In this document: one piece after another, positions 24,719 to 32,483 of the stretch
Numbering within the stretch: position 1 is the stretch's first letter
Layout of the letters: each line of letters begins with the position of its first letter
Assembly: GCA_016198125.1 (NCBI GenBank)
Contig: JACQJG010000017.1
Location: 1 to 59,236 of the forward strand
DNA length: 59,236 bases
Direction: 5' to 3'
Source: Candidatus Iainarchaeum sp.
Lineage (GTDB): Archaea > Iainarchaeota > Iainarchaeia > Iainarchaeales > VGJJ01
Position numbers and translations under genes: made by a program
Notes under the pieces: model-generated
Told to the model about the DNA's origin: nothing
What the model saw: the letters and a program-made list of their open reading frames with translations, nothing else
Databases searched by the model: none

Positions 24719-25663
24719 ATGAAGCTGCCCCCAAGCCCCAAGCGCGGAAGAAATCCCGCACAGCCTGTTTCCTGGAGAACCAAAAGAACGCGCCTCGTTC
24801 AATTAATGACCCGCGGCCTGGACAGGCAGGCACGATTGTTTAATGATTTCCGCAGGCCGATCCCGCAAAACCCTAGAACGATTGAGGCCGGTTTTGCGCG
24901 CATGTATGAATTAATCGCGCGATCACGTCTTCACCCGCAGGCCGAACACGAATTGCTGGCAAGCATACGCCATGTGGATAAAAATGCACAGTCATTGAGA
25001 AGGTTAAATGAAGCGCTAAAAAAGAGGGCGCTTACGTCCAATGACCTTCTTCATTTAATTGTCAAGCAATACGTGCAGCAGCACGGATTGGACCCTTCCA
25101 TTAATGAAGAGCTTGCCAACAAAAACGGACCGGTTCACGTTCACATAGACTGGTTGGGACCTCAATTGCATGTGTCTCCGCGTTACTACTCAGCGCTTCT
25201 TTCAAGGGTATTTGCTTCAGAAGAAGGGGCGTTTGGTGGGTTGTCGGTGAGCATGAAAAGTTTTGAAGTGAACACGGGGCCGTATCACGCGGTATTAAAG
25301 CCATTTCACTTTTCGATTGTAATGGAAGAGTTTCATAATATCTTTCCATTCTTTCAGCGTTCCGTTCAATACCATGAAAAATGGCATGACTTTGAGGACA
25401 TCAGCCAACGGTTGAAGCCTTTTGGCCTGTCACGCTCGCCCATGCCTCCTGCCGCTGTGCGGGAAAGAATCGAGGGATGGTTTCGAAACGAATTATCTGC
25501 AACCTTGGTGGGTACCGGGACACTTTATACACAGGTCCATTTAACGGGTAGAATCGCAAGATATCTTGATCCTCTACTAAAAACAATAATAGAACAAACA
25601 CTAATAAAACAAAAATCTCCTTGGTCAAAAGCAGGGTGGACAAAAAAGAAGTTGAAAAGTTAA
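24719..25663 (+). CDS. Unknown protein with an HExxH motif
   Basis: The protein has 314 residues from ATG 24719, chosen because AATAAATG (24691-24698) lies about 25 nt upstream, predicting a leaderless message. The frame also opens upstream to 24617. The N-terminal third is basic and helical. The second half has a beta-rich region (GPVHVHIDWLGPQLHVSPRYY) and SVQYHEKWHDFED with HEKWH at residues 219-223, which fits the HExxH zinc-protease consensus. No other protease landmarks are clear, so metal binding is inference. The 3' end overlaps the next frame by 43 bp. Confidence 0.55.
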   Translation: MKLPPSPKRGRNPAQPVSWRTKRTRLVQLMTRGLDRQARLFNDFRRPIPQNPRTIEAGFARMYELIARSRLHPQAEHELLASIRHVDKNAQSLRRLNEALKKRALTSNDLLHLIVKQYVQQHGLDPSINEELANKNGPVHVHIDWLGPQLHVSPRYYSALLSRVFASEEGAFGGLSVSMKSFEVNTGPYHAVLKPFHFSIVMEEFHNIFPFFQRSVQYHEKWHDFEDISQRLKPFGLSRSPMPPAAVRERIEGWFRNELSATLVGTGTLYTQVHLTGRIARYLDPLLKTIIEQTLIKQKSPWSKAGWTKKKLKS

Positions 25664-25929
25664 TTGCCCTTCAAGAACAACTTATCAGAATTACAAGGCA
25701 AGCATCTATTCTTTTGGGGCCTCAAATGTCCTCTGTTCAAAGGCCACTTGGACGCAAGAGGCAGTATGACTGGAAAACACGGGAGTTTTATTCAGACTTG
25801 TTGGTGGCAGGACTTGTTTCTATTACACCACTTTCCAAGATGGAACGAAGACTCAGACTCTTTGCGGAAATAAACACAAAAATTGGGCCTGGTTTTCCCT
25901 ATAGAAGGCATTCAAACATAAATACCTGA
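25621..25929 (+). CDS. Small unknown protein, or frameshifted continuation of the preceding gene
   Basis: A frame of about 102 codons opens inside the end of the HExxH gene in a different frame. Its only start is TTG 25621, with no convincing ribosome site. The product is basic and helical (KKEVEKLIALQEQLIRITRQ, RKRQYDWKTREFYSDLL). The weak start and long overlap make a frameshift of one longer protein possible. No family is recognised. Confidence 0.35.
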   Translation: MVKSRVDKKEVEKLIALQEQLIRITRQASILLGPQMSSVQRPLGRKRQYDWKTREFYSDLLVAGLVSITPLSKMERRLRLFAEINTKIGPGFPYRRHSNINT

Positions 25930-26084
25930 TCCACTTAGATGTCAAGCGCCCTGGCCGAGGCCCAAGCACTGGGAATAAGACTTTTACCTGCCTTTGCGTG
26001 AAGCGGTTGTTTCAAAAAGGATAATAGCATTTTAGTTGACTTTTGCTATATAATTTTAAACTCATCCCGAGTACCAATTATTGT

Positions 26085-26252
26085 ATGAGAACAACGCTTG
26101 AAACCGTGCATAAGGACTTGGCCCAACTAAAAAAAGACGTTTCATATATCAAAGCCGTTCTCCAAGAGGGCTTTGAGTTGAGTGATTATGCCAAAAAGGC
26201 CTTGAAAGAAGCCCGTGAAACAGCCGAATCGGAGTATGTTGATTTGGAATGA
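26085..26252 (+). CDS. Antitoxin of a RelBE-like pair
   Basis: The protein has 55 residues from ATG 26085 and is strongly helical and charged (TVHKDLAQLKKDVSYIKAVL, AKKALKEARETAESE). TATATAATTTTAAA at 26048-26060 lies about 27 nt upstream, which supports this ATG over the TTG at 26043. The stop overlaps the toxin start in ATGA. It should bind and neutralise the following toxin. Confidence 0.75.
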   Translation: MRTTLETVHKDLAQLKKDVSYIKAVLQEGFELSDYAKKALKEARETAESEYVDLE

Positions 26253-26506
26253 CCTACACGGTCAGGCTTCACCCAAAAGTGGACAAATTTCTCAAGAAGT
26301 GTGAAGCACAACTCCAAGAGCGGATACGGAACAAGTTCCAGCTTCTAAAAGAAGAGCCCTTCCGGTACTTGGAACATTACGAAGGCGATGACTGCCATAA
26401 ACTCAGAATTGGCGATTACCGTGCACTCGTGGACGTGGACCAGAAAAACAAAATTGTATTCATACGGGTATTGGACCACCGAAGAAGAATTTACAAAAGA
26501 AATTAA
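26249..26506 (+). CDS. RelE/ParE-family toxin
   Basis: The protein has 85 residues. It has the RelE pattern YTVRLHPKVDKFLKKC, a basic helix pair, then HKLRIGDYRALVDVDQKNKIVFIRVLDHRRRIY, where LRIGDYRxxxDVD and the terminal H-R-x-x-[IV]Y are hallmarks of this superfamily. The C-terminal HRRRIYKR carries catalytic-type basic residues and Tyr. It is translationally coupled to the antitoxin by an ATGA overlap. Confidence 0.9.
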   Translation: MTYTVRLHPKVDKFLKKCEAQLQERIRNKFQLLKEEPFRYLEHYEGDDCHKLRIGDYRALVDVDQKNKIVFIRVLDHRRRIYKRN

Positions 26507-26535
26507 CGAGAGTAATACCAGTCATTCGTTGCCCA

Positions 26536-27960
26536 TTAGTCCTGCGCTTTTTTTCTGAAAACCCAGCAAATGATTGCATTTACAATGATGATGAAGAGCG
26601 CGCTCATCACTATCAGGTTGGTGTTGTCAGTGAGGTTGCCGTATACAAATAGTGGAAGGCCTATGACGAGTGCGGTTATTATTCCATAATAAGCCCCTTT
26701 GGCCGTAAGCCTGTCCCAGTAAAGGCTTAGAATGGTGGGAACCACGAGTGCAGCGCCCACTGAGTTGAATATCCACCAAAGTTGTTTGAGGCCGAAGCCC
26801 GGAATGTAAGCGGTGATGAGGGCAACCAGTATGCCCAGTATGAGAATGAGGAGCATGCCGGTTCTTGGTTTTGAAATGTCGTTTGATTCCGTAAATTTGT
26901 GCATGTCCACTGCATACAGTGCAGAGAATGCGCTTAGGGCCGAGTCAAGAGTGGATGCAAGTCCGGCAAGCAGCATGAGAAAAAATACGATGATAAAGGC
27001 GGTCGGCAAATAATGGGTGATGGTCAAAACCCCAATCATAGAAGGGTCTGTACCTGGCGGCAGTGTGACTCCGGAGGCGGGGGAAGCCGCCATAAAGCCA
27101 AGCAATGAAAGTGTGATTGGAACGATTCCAAAGAGAACGGCTCCTGCAAGGAAACCGAGTTTAATGGACTTTTTATTGAACGCGAATGCGCGTTGCCAGA
27201 ATTGTTGGTCGGCAATTGCACCTGAAATAAGTCCAATGGAAGTGACTATCCCAAAGGAAAATGCCACTGCCGGGTCAAACAAATTGGAATGCTGTCCCGT
27301 AACACCTCCAATTCCTTTTAAAACGGTTTCAAATCCGCCAGCCGCATTCAGCGCAGCGGGTATGACAATAATGAGTCCCAAGAATATTATTCCAAGTTGC
27401 ACAAAATCGGTTACCACTGAAGATTCAAAGCCTGAAATCCAGGCATAAATGAACACGGTCAGGGCCAGCAGGAATATGGACAATTCAAGGGGCACTCCCG
27501 TTAACAGGAAAATGAGACTGCTTCCCGCAAAGAGCTGCACGGACACGGCCATCAACTGGTAGAAACTATATCCAAAAAAGTAAATTTTGTGCACCTTTTT
27601 ATCTCCAAGCCTTTCTCCAATGTACTCGGGCAACGTGTGGCCTTGCGGGAATTTTTCCCTTATCTTGGGTGCAAGCCAAAAGTAAATTGCAACTGCAATC
27701 ATGTTGGGAAAAACAAACCAAAATATTCCCGGCAATCCAAGCTGGTACGCCATTTGACTTGAAATGAATAAGGCCGGGGCCCAAATCCACGATGCGGCCA
27801 AACTCCCAGCGCCAATGAGCCAGTGAACATTGCGGTTTGAAACCAGAAAATACTCGTTCGTTACGTTCTTGTGCCGTGTGAAAAACCAGGTTACAAGAAT
27901 CATTGCAATGCTGAAAAATATTAAAACCAGAATAGAAGTAGTGAAATCAAGGAATGCCAT
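26536..27960 (-). CDS. Sodium:solute symporter (SSS family)
   Basis: From ATG 27960 the protein is 474 residues with about 13 hydrophobic helices. Family marks include the first helix with NEYFLVSNRNVHWLIGAGSL, the GAIADQQFWQRAFAF segment, and LLAGLASTLDSALSAFSALY, which contains the conserved Ser/Thr of the Na+ site on helix 8. It imports a solute with Na+. The substrate (sugar, amino acid, proline, pantothenate or other) cannot be named. The upstream extension to 27993 is not hydrophobic and is left out. Confidence 0.88.
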   Translation of the reverse strand: MAFLDFTTSILVLIFFSIAMILVTWFFTRHKNVTNEYFLVSNRNVHWLIGAGSLAASWIWAPALFISSQMAYQLGLPGIFWFVFPNMIAVAIYFWLAPKIREKFPQGHTLPEYIGERLGDKKVHKIYFFGYSFYQLMAVSVQLFAGSSLIFLLTGVPLELSIFLLALTVFIYAWISGFESSVVTDFVQLGIIFLGLIIVIPAALNAAGGFETVLKGIGGVTGQHSNLFDPAVAFSFGIVTSIGLISGAIADQQFWQRAFAFNKKSIKLGFLAGAVLFGIVPITLSLLGFMAASPASGVTLPPGTDPSMIGVLTITHYLPTAFIIVFFLMLLAGLASTLDSALSAFSALYAVDMHKFTESNDISKPRTGMLLILILGILVALITAYIPGFGLKQLWWIFNSVGAALVVPTILSLYWDRLTAKGAYYGIITALVIGLPLFVYGNLTDNTNLIVMSALFIIIVNAIICWVFRKKAQD

Positions 27961-28054
27961 ACAGAAAGGTAGGCCTCGTTTCATTAAAAACAATATGTTT
28001 GACGGGCCTGAAATCCATTGAATAAGAGGAAGGGACTTTGTTCCAGCGTGTTAC

Positions 28055-28125
28055 GCCCTGGCCGGGAATCGAACCCGGGTCGCTACCGTGACAGGGTGGC
28101 ATCCTAACCTCTAGACTACCAGGGC
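28055..28125 (-). tRNA. tRNA-Asp (GUC anticodon)
   Basis: The cloverleaf is 71 nt. The acceptor stem GCCCTGG/CCAGGGC has seven pairs. The D-arm is GTCT-AGAGGTTA-GGAT, the anticodon loop CTGTCAC gives GTC, and the T-arm is CCGGG-TTCGATT-CCCGG. The anticodon stem CCACC/GGTAG has one C-A mismatch at positions 28-42. There is no intron and no encoded CCA. Confidence 0.93.
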
Positions 28126-28186
28126 AATGAAGTAAAACAGTTTGGGCAGGGAAATCCTTTTTAAGGCTTGCCGCCGTTGTCCGCAT

Positions 28187-28519
28187 TTAATTCTTCAGGA
28201 TTTCGCATGTTCTTTGAATGGTTTCATTCAGTTTTTGCATGGTAAGCGTTCCAATCCTATACAAAACGATCGACTTGTCGGCCGTGAAAAGACGATTGGA
28301 GCGGATTATGCTGTCATACAATAGTGAACCCCGTTCAAACCCGCTTAATGGAAGTGAAACCGCATACTTGTCACGTCTTTCCTTTCCGGTAATTTGGCAC
28401 AGGATCAGGTCGTTGCCATCCAAAACAGAGAGTACAAGCGCGGGCCTTCTCTTGGAATTGGACAAATCCGAGAATGGGAAAGGGATTACAACAACGTCGC
28501 CTTTTACAAATCCTTCCAT
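28187..28519 (-). CDS. MazF/PemK-family toxin
   Basis: The protein has 110 residues. The N-terminus FVKGDVVVIPFPFSDLSNSKRRPALVLS is the MazF/PemK hallmark (GDVVxxxFPFxD then RPALV), with LILCQITGKERRDKYAVSL continuing the beta barrel. Members cut mRNA at short sequences. It overlaps the preceding small gene by 16 bp, so the two are coupled. The tRNA-Asp gene lies about 60 bp downstream. Confidence 0.9.
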   Translation of the reverse strand: MEGFVKGDVVVIPFPFSDLSNSKRRPALVLSVLDGNDLILCQITGKERRDKYAVSLPLSGFERGSLLYDSIIRSNRLFTADKSIVLYRIGTLTMQKLNETIQRTCEILKN

Positions 28520-28659
28520 AAGTCGTCCTCTTTTTTTGAAAGCCAGTCACTTGCAAGGGCCTTTTCGCTCAACAGCGCAGTGTCCAGGCGTTGGACGCGC
28601 AATTCTTTATCCGCAGTCTTCGCGAAGCGGATGAGCTTTTTCAAAAAATTCATGATCAT
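28504..28659 (-). CDS. Probable antitoxin of the MazF pair
   Basis: The protein is about 51 residues from ATG 28659, helical with an acidic C-terminus (ALASDWLSKKEDDLWKDL), as in antitoxins that wrap MazF. The ATG overlaps the stop of the Rieske-flavodoxin gene (ATGA), and an in-frame ATG lies at 28653. Its small size, overlap with the toxin and position support the role; no DNA-binding fold is obvious. Confidence 0.65.
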   Translation of the reverse strand: MIMNFLKKLIRFAKTADKELRVQRLDTALLSEKALASDWLSKKEDDLWKDL

Positions 28660-29744
28660 CGTTCCATTTTGGGCAGTTCTTCCGGGTTTTTCATGACCAG
28701 TTTGGCAAGCACTGTGCAATTATTCACAAGCTTTTCAAGGTCTTCCTTGAAGTCCATGGAGGACTCCATTGCCTGGGGGTTCGAGGGCATGTCTTCCTGG
28801 TACCAGCCCCTGGACCACCCCACAAAGGAAAACTTTGGCAACGCAAAACCCAATTCAGTGAAAAACATCATGAGTTCCCCGGCAATTTTTTGCACGTTGT
28901 CCTGCCCGCCTGTAATAATAAAACCGGCCACCTTGTTCTGAATGTAATATTTTTTTTGAAGGGTTATCTGGTTTTGCACCGCATTCAAGCGCTCAATCAT
29001 TTTGTACAAAAGCGAGGACGCATTGCCCCAGCGGATGGGCGATGCAACAAGCACCACGTCCGCCCACGCAATCATGTTTTCATACACTTTATGCATTTCA
29101 TCCGTTTCATCCATTTGGGTCAAAGAACAGGGAAACGTGCATGCGGCCGCGTCCCTGCTGTAAAAACCCTCACAAGGACGGATGTTCAACTCCCTTAATT
29201 TCAACACCCTTGTATCAGCCCCGTATTTTTCTCTGGCAAGCTGCAACGCCCATTCCAATGCCTTCTCAGAAGTGGACGTGCGGGGAAGCCCAGGGGTTAA
29301 ATTAGTTGAGGAAATGCCAAGCACGCGCAACGGTCCCTTCGGCCTGTCTGCGTGCGCAGCCTCGCACTTTTCCAGCAAGGCCTGCGCAGTCGGATTCATT
29401 TTGGAAAGTCTTTTTCCCCGTGAAACAGGCTGGACTGAAACAAGGACTCTTTTGTTTTCTATTTTTGCATCGTACACATCCACGGAGTCAGGAACGGGGG
29501 TAAACGTCTTTCCTGTTTTTAAGCTGAACTCAAAGCCGTGCCACGGGCACTGCACAACCGTTTGCCCATCCTTTTCATGCACTTGGCCTTGGATTAAAGG
29601 CCCTCCTTCGTGAATGCACACATTGGAAAGCGCAAACGCGTTTTCATTCGCCCAAAAAAGAGCAACCGCCCGCTTGTTTACCTGCACTACTGCGCGGGTC
29701 TTTTCTTTCAATTCAGCCAGCGAAATAACGTCTGCGTATTCCAT
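28656..29744 (-). CDS. Rieske [2Fe-2S] - NADPH-dependent FMN reductase (flavodoxin-fold) fusion
   Basis: The protein has 362 residues. The Rieske domain covers about 1-110, with ligands in CIHEGGPLIQG and CPWHGFEF. A linker is followed by a flavodoxin-like domain from about 140 (LRVLGISSTNLTPGLPRTST for FMN phosphate, SPIRWGNASSLLYKMIERL, VAGFIITGGQDNV). CEGFYSRDAAACTFPC in the second domain resembles the Cys-rich loop of iron-sulfur flavoproteins. It should relay electrons between NAD(P)H or ferredoxin and a Rieske partner inside one chain. Its stop overlaps the antitoxin start. Confidence 0.85.
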   Translation of the reverse strand: MEYADVISLAELKEKTRAVVQVNKRAVALFWANENAFALSNVCIHEGGPLIQGQVHEKDGQTVVQCPWHGFEFSLKTGKTFTPVPDSVDVYDAKIENKRVLVSVQPVSRGKRLSKMNPTAQALLEKCEAAHADRPKGPLRVLGISSTNLTPGLPRTSTSEKALEWALQLAREKYGADTRVLKLRELNIRPCEGFYSRDAAACTFPCSLTQMDETDEMHKVYENMIAWADVVLVASPIRWGNASSLLYKMIERLNAVQNQITLQKKYYIQNKVAGFIITGGQDNVQKIAGELMMFFTELGFALPKFSFVGWSRGWYQEDMPSNPQAMESSMDFKEDLEKLVNNCTVLAKLVMKNPEELPKMER

Positions 29745-29785
29745 GCAAAAACCAGGCTTGAAAAGTATTTTAATGCAACGCGTGG

Positions 29786-30112
29786 CTAGTCCGTTTCCAC
29801 TACGAGTTTTTTCTTTCCTTCAGGGTGGATGAAAACCTTTTTTCCTTCTTTTAATTCAAGGAACTTTGCAATCTCCTTGGGCACGCGCACGATTAGACTG
29901 TTACCGCTGTATCCCAGTTTTCCTTCCTTTCCCAGTCCCCACACGCCAAGCTGTTTTGCCTTTGCATCTATTTTATCAGAGGCCTCTTCGGTGAAAAAAG
30001 CCTCATGGCACTTGGCACACTTATCGGCTTCAAACACGCCCAGTTTTAGGTCTCCATAAGAGTACGGCTCCTTTACCCGCACCAGCTTTCCTTCGCATAA
30101 GGGGCAATTCAT
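29786..30112 (-). CDS. Zinc-ribbon plus AbrB-domain antitoxin (MqsA-like)
   Basis: From ATG 30112 the protein is 108 residues. CPLC and CAKC form a zinc ribbon, as in MqsA/HigA-type antitoxins, and the C-terminal half (NSLIVRVPKEIAKFLELKEG) is a SpoVT/AbrB swapped-hairpin DNA-binding domain. GGTGA sits 7 nt upstream inside the last codons of the toxin gene, deciding the start. It should both neutralise the toxin and repress the operon. Confidence 0.8.
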   Translation of the reverse strand: MNCPLCEGKLVRVKEPYSYGDLKLGVFEADKCAKCHEAFFTEEASDKIDAKAKQLGVWGLGKEGKLGYSGNSLIVRVPKEIAKFLELKEGKKVFIHPEGKKKLVVETD

Positions 30113-30113
30113 G

Positions 30114-30338
30114 TTAATCACCTTTTTTTTCATACACTGTTATTATGAACTGGTTGCAGGGGAACTGCTTGTATACAACTTCTATCCCCCGGTAGGAAGT
30201 AAGTATTTTGTTTCCAAAAACCCTTTTTGATCCGCAATGGATTGCATCCAATGCTTCTTGTTTTGAAATTCCACGTTCAAGCATATTGTCCTTTGCATGC
30301 TTTGACGGTCTGAATGCGCATCTAGCAAAGTTTTCCAT
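30114..30338 (-). CDS. DUF4258-type toxin
   Basis: From ATG 30338 the protein is about 74 residues. FRPSKHAKDNMLERGISKQE followed by FGNKILTSYRGIEVVYKQ and QFIITVYEKKGD matches the DUF4258 pattern: the initial S-x-H-A-x-x-x-[ML]-x-x-R-G-I and a closing I-x-T-V-Y. It belongs to the wider RelE/BrnT-like toxins. TTATTTAAA at 30363-30371 is about 28 nt upstream and supports this ATG over 30356. The toxin gene precedes its antitoxin, the reverse of the usual order. Confidence 0.8.
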   Translation of the reverse strand: MENFARCAFRPSKHAKDNMLERGISKQEALDAIHCGSKRVFGNKILTSYRGIEVVYKQFPCNQFIITVYEKKGD

Positions 30339-30362
30339 AACATACAAGTATATCATTGTAAG

Positions 30363-30371
30363 TTATTTAAA
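30363..30371 (-). promoter_or_regulatory. TATA box of the DUF4258 TA operon
   Basis: TTTAAATAA on the minus strand, centred about 28 nt before ATG 30338. Confidence 0.5.
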
Positions 30372-30400
30372 TGCTTTTAGGCCTCGTTGCCGGTGAAACG

Positions 30401-31489
30401 TTAAGTGAACATCCATTGTAAAACTTTGTGTGCAAGCAGTGCCGCATTCATTTCGCTTTGCACGGAAACCGCATTTGACATTGAATATGGTTTTTCAGGG
30501 TCGCGCATGAGCGGGGCCAGTTCTGTCAAATCCATGCCAAGCACGGTTATTTTTTTACTGCGCGCGTGCACAATGACGGCATGCAGCAAGTCTTCCACTC
30601 CTTTCAATGACATTCCATAAGGCAGGGGGGTGCCAGTGCCAGGCATGACGCTTGAATCAAACCCATCAACGTCCAACGAAATCCACACGTAAGGCGTTGC
30701 AACGGCGCGCAGCAGCTTTTTCATTTGCAGGGCGTTCAGCACTCCATTCCACACAAGGTTTTCTTTTTTCATCCACGCGCATTTTTTTAGCGCGCGTGCG
30801 TTGCGTGCATAGAATTCTTTTGGTTGAGTGGCGCAGTAAAAAATGCGTTCGCGCAATTCGTATTTTTTCACTTGTTCCTGCTCTTCCACTCCTATTTGGT
30901 CGCGTATTCCTGTGTGCACGCTTTGAAAGCCCATTTCCTTGGCGCGCGCCATTACACTGCCATGGCAATATTTTTGATTCCAGTACGCGTCGCGCAGGTC
31001 AAGGTGCGCGTCCACGTGCAAAAGGGTGATGCCTTCTGGGTTGTATAAATGCGCAAGGGCCTTCCAAATGCCGTTGGCCACGGAGTGCTCCCCTCCAGCC
31101 ATTAATAAAAATTTTTTTGCGTGCAAGGCAGGCGCGCAGGCCTTTTGTACTTCTTGCACCATTCCTTCTGCCATGGCACGCACTTCATTTTCACTCCATT
31201 CCTTTAGCATGCCGTTTTTCCAATTGGAAGGAAATTCCAAGATGCCTGCATTGTGCATGCACACGCGTTCGTTCAACGCAGCACTGTCCAGCACGGGTTC
31301 AAACTCTATTTGATGGCTTGCCTCCAGCAATGCCTGCGGTCCCTTGTCCGCGCCTTTATGGTAGGTTGTAGTGGCATCGAATGACACTCCCAGGAATACA
31401 GCACGGGCTTCTTCAAAGGAAGGATTTTTTTCCGCGTCCAAAAACGTGCAGTTTTTGTATTCCTTGTTTAGCGTGCAATGCAGAGGCAT
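30401..31489 (-). CDS. speB: Agmatinase/arginase family ureohydrolase
   Basis: The protein has 362 residues. The manganese-binding motifs are intact: GGEHS, LLHVDAHLDLRD and WISLDVDGFDSSVMPGTGTP. SMKG-type and E-L-A-P (MDLTELAP) ends are also present. The family removes urea from agmatine, arginine or related guanidino compounds. Agmatinase (agmatine to putrescine) is the usual archaeal activity, but the specificity loop does not settle it. The gene shares a TATA element with the divergent EamA transporter. Confidence 0.85.
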   Translation of the reverse strand: MPLHCTLNKEYKNCTFLDAEKNPSFEEARAVFLGVSFDATTTYHKGADKGPQALLEASHQIEFEPVLDSAALNERVCMHNAGILEFPSNWKNGMLKEWSENEVRAMAEGMVQEVQKACAPALHAKKFLLMAGGEHSVANGIWKALAHLYNPEGITLLHVDAHLDLRDAYWNQKYCHGSVMARAKEMGFQSVHTGIRDQIGVEEQEQVKKYELRERIFYCATQPKEFYARNARALKKCAWMKKENLVWNGVLNALQMKKLLRAVATPYVWISLDVDGFDSSVMPGTGTPLPYGMSLKGVEDLLHAVIVHARSKKITVLGMDLTELAPLMRDPEKPYSMSNAVSVQSEMNAALLAHKVLQWMFT

Positions 31490-31510
31490 GCAAGAATGCT
31501 TTTCCGGCAG

Positions 31511-31520
31511 GAATTAAAAG
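31511..31520. promoter_or_regulatory. Bidirectional TATA element between agmatinase and EamA genes
   Basis: GAATTAAAAG lies at the midpoint between ATG 31489 (minus) and ATG 31541 (plus), about 26 nt from each. Both genes can be leaderless from this single AT element. Confidence 0.5.
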
Positions 31521-31540
31521 GCGTGCGCCGTTAAAGAGGC

Positions 31541-32407
31541 ATGGGCCTGGACATTGGGATTCTTGCAGCATTTGGCGCAGTGCTTGCATGGGGGCTTGGA
31601 GATTTTTTCATTCAGCGAACGGTGAGAAAAATTGGAATTGTGGAAACATTAATGGTCATTGGAGTGGTGGGGGCCATTGGACTGTTTCCACTTATCTATG
31701 CAGACCTGCAGGTCTTGTTTTTGCCTGAAAACGCTGCGCTCCTGACAGGCCTTGGAATTATCACGTTCATTGCAGCCATGCTGAATTTTTACGCGTACAA
31801 AATAGGCAAGCTGTCCGTAGTTGAAGTGGTGCTGGAAATAGAATTGCCCATCATGGTTGCACTGGGACTTGTTTTTTTTGGAGAGGCCCTTCAACCCTTT
31901 CAAGCCATTCTCATCACAAGCATTTTTCTCGGCATCCTGCTGGTGGCCCTTGGCTCCGTGAAAGTGAAAAAAGAACATTTTCTTGAAAAAGGCGTGCTTG
32001 CGGCAGGTTCAGCTGCCTTGTTCATGGGCCTGGTGAATTTCCTTACAGCATCCGCGGCCAAGAACATTTCTCCCCTGGTCGCGATTTGGGGACCCTGGGT
32101 CATTTTTACGCTTATATCCATTCTCGTGGTCTGGAAGGCCAAACGGTTCAACGCATTCTGGAAAAACATTCAAGTCCACAAGAAACTCGTAATTGTTACC
32201 GGCGTGTTTGACACCCTGGCATGGGTGGCGTTTGCAGTAACCACAAATTATCATCCCCTGTCAATCAGCATTGCCATCACTGAAAGTTATCCTGCCGTGG
32301 CACTTGTACTGGGCTTGTGGTTTAACAAAGAAAAGATAAAAGGCCGCCAGTTTTTTGGCGCTGGGTTAGCATTGGGGGCCAGCATCCTCCTGGGGTTTTT
32401 CGCTTAA
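31541..32407 (+). CDS. EamA/DMT-family transporter
   Basis: The protein has 288 residues with about ten hydrophobic helices in two similar halves, each with the EamA pattern (IGILAAFGAVLAWGLGDFFI; VVEVVLEIELPIMVALGLVF then FGEAL; SITESYPAVALVLGLWF then NKEK). It exports or imports small metabolites such as amino acids or nucleotides; the substrate is unknown. Its divergent pairing with agmatinase hints at a guanidino or polyamine compound, which is inference only. Confidence 0.88.
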   Translation: MGLDIGILAAFGAVLAWGLGDFFIQRTVRKIGIVETLMVIGVVGAIGLFPLIYADLQVLFLPENAALLTGLGIITFIAAMLNFYAYKIGKLSVVEVVLEIELPIMVALGLVFFGEALQPFQAILITSIFLGILLVALGSVKVKKEHFLEKGVLAAGSAALFMGLVNFLTASAAKNISPLVAIWGPWVIFTLISILVVWKAKRFNAFWKNIQVHKKLVIVTGVFDTLAWVAFAVTTNYHPLSISIAITESYPAVALVLGLWFNKEKIKGRQFFGAGLALGASILLGFFA

Positions 32408-32483
32408 AAACATGAAAAGGGCCCGGGCCTTGTCTGCCTAAAAGAGCGCAAAATATATAATAGTCAAAGCACATGATGAAAAC

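Noticed and set aside
25930-26040. GC-rich stretch considered as a tRNA or small RNA
   Set aside because: No cloverleaf could be formed; only short incomplete stems are seen.
26043-26084. Upstream extension of the antitoxin from a TTG
   Set aside because: It begins before the TATA box and would not be transcribed if the box is used; ATG 26085 fits better.
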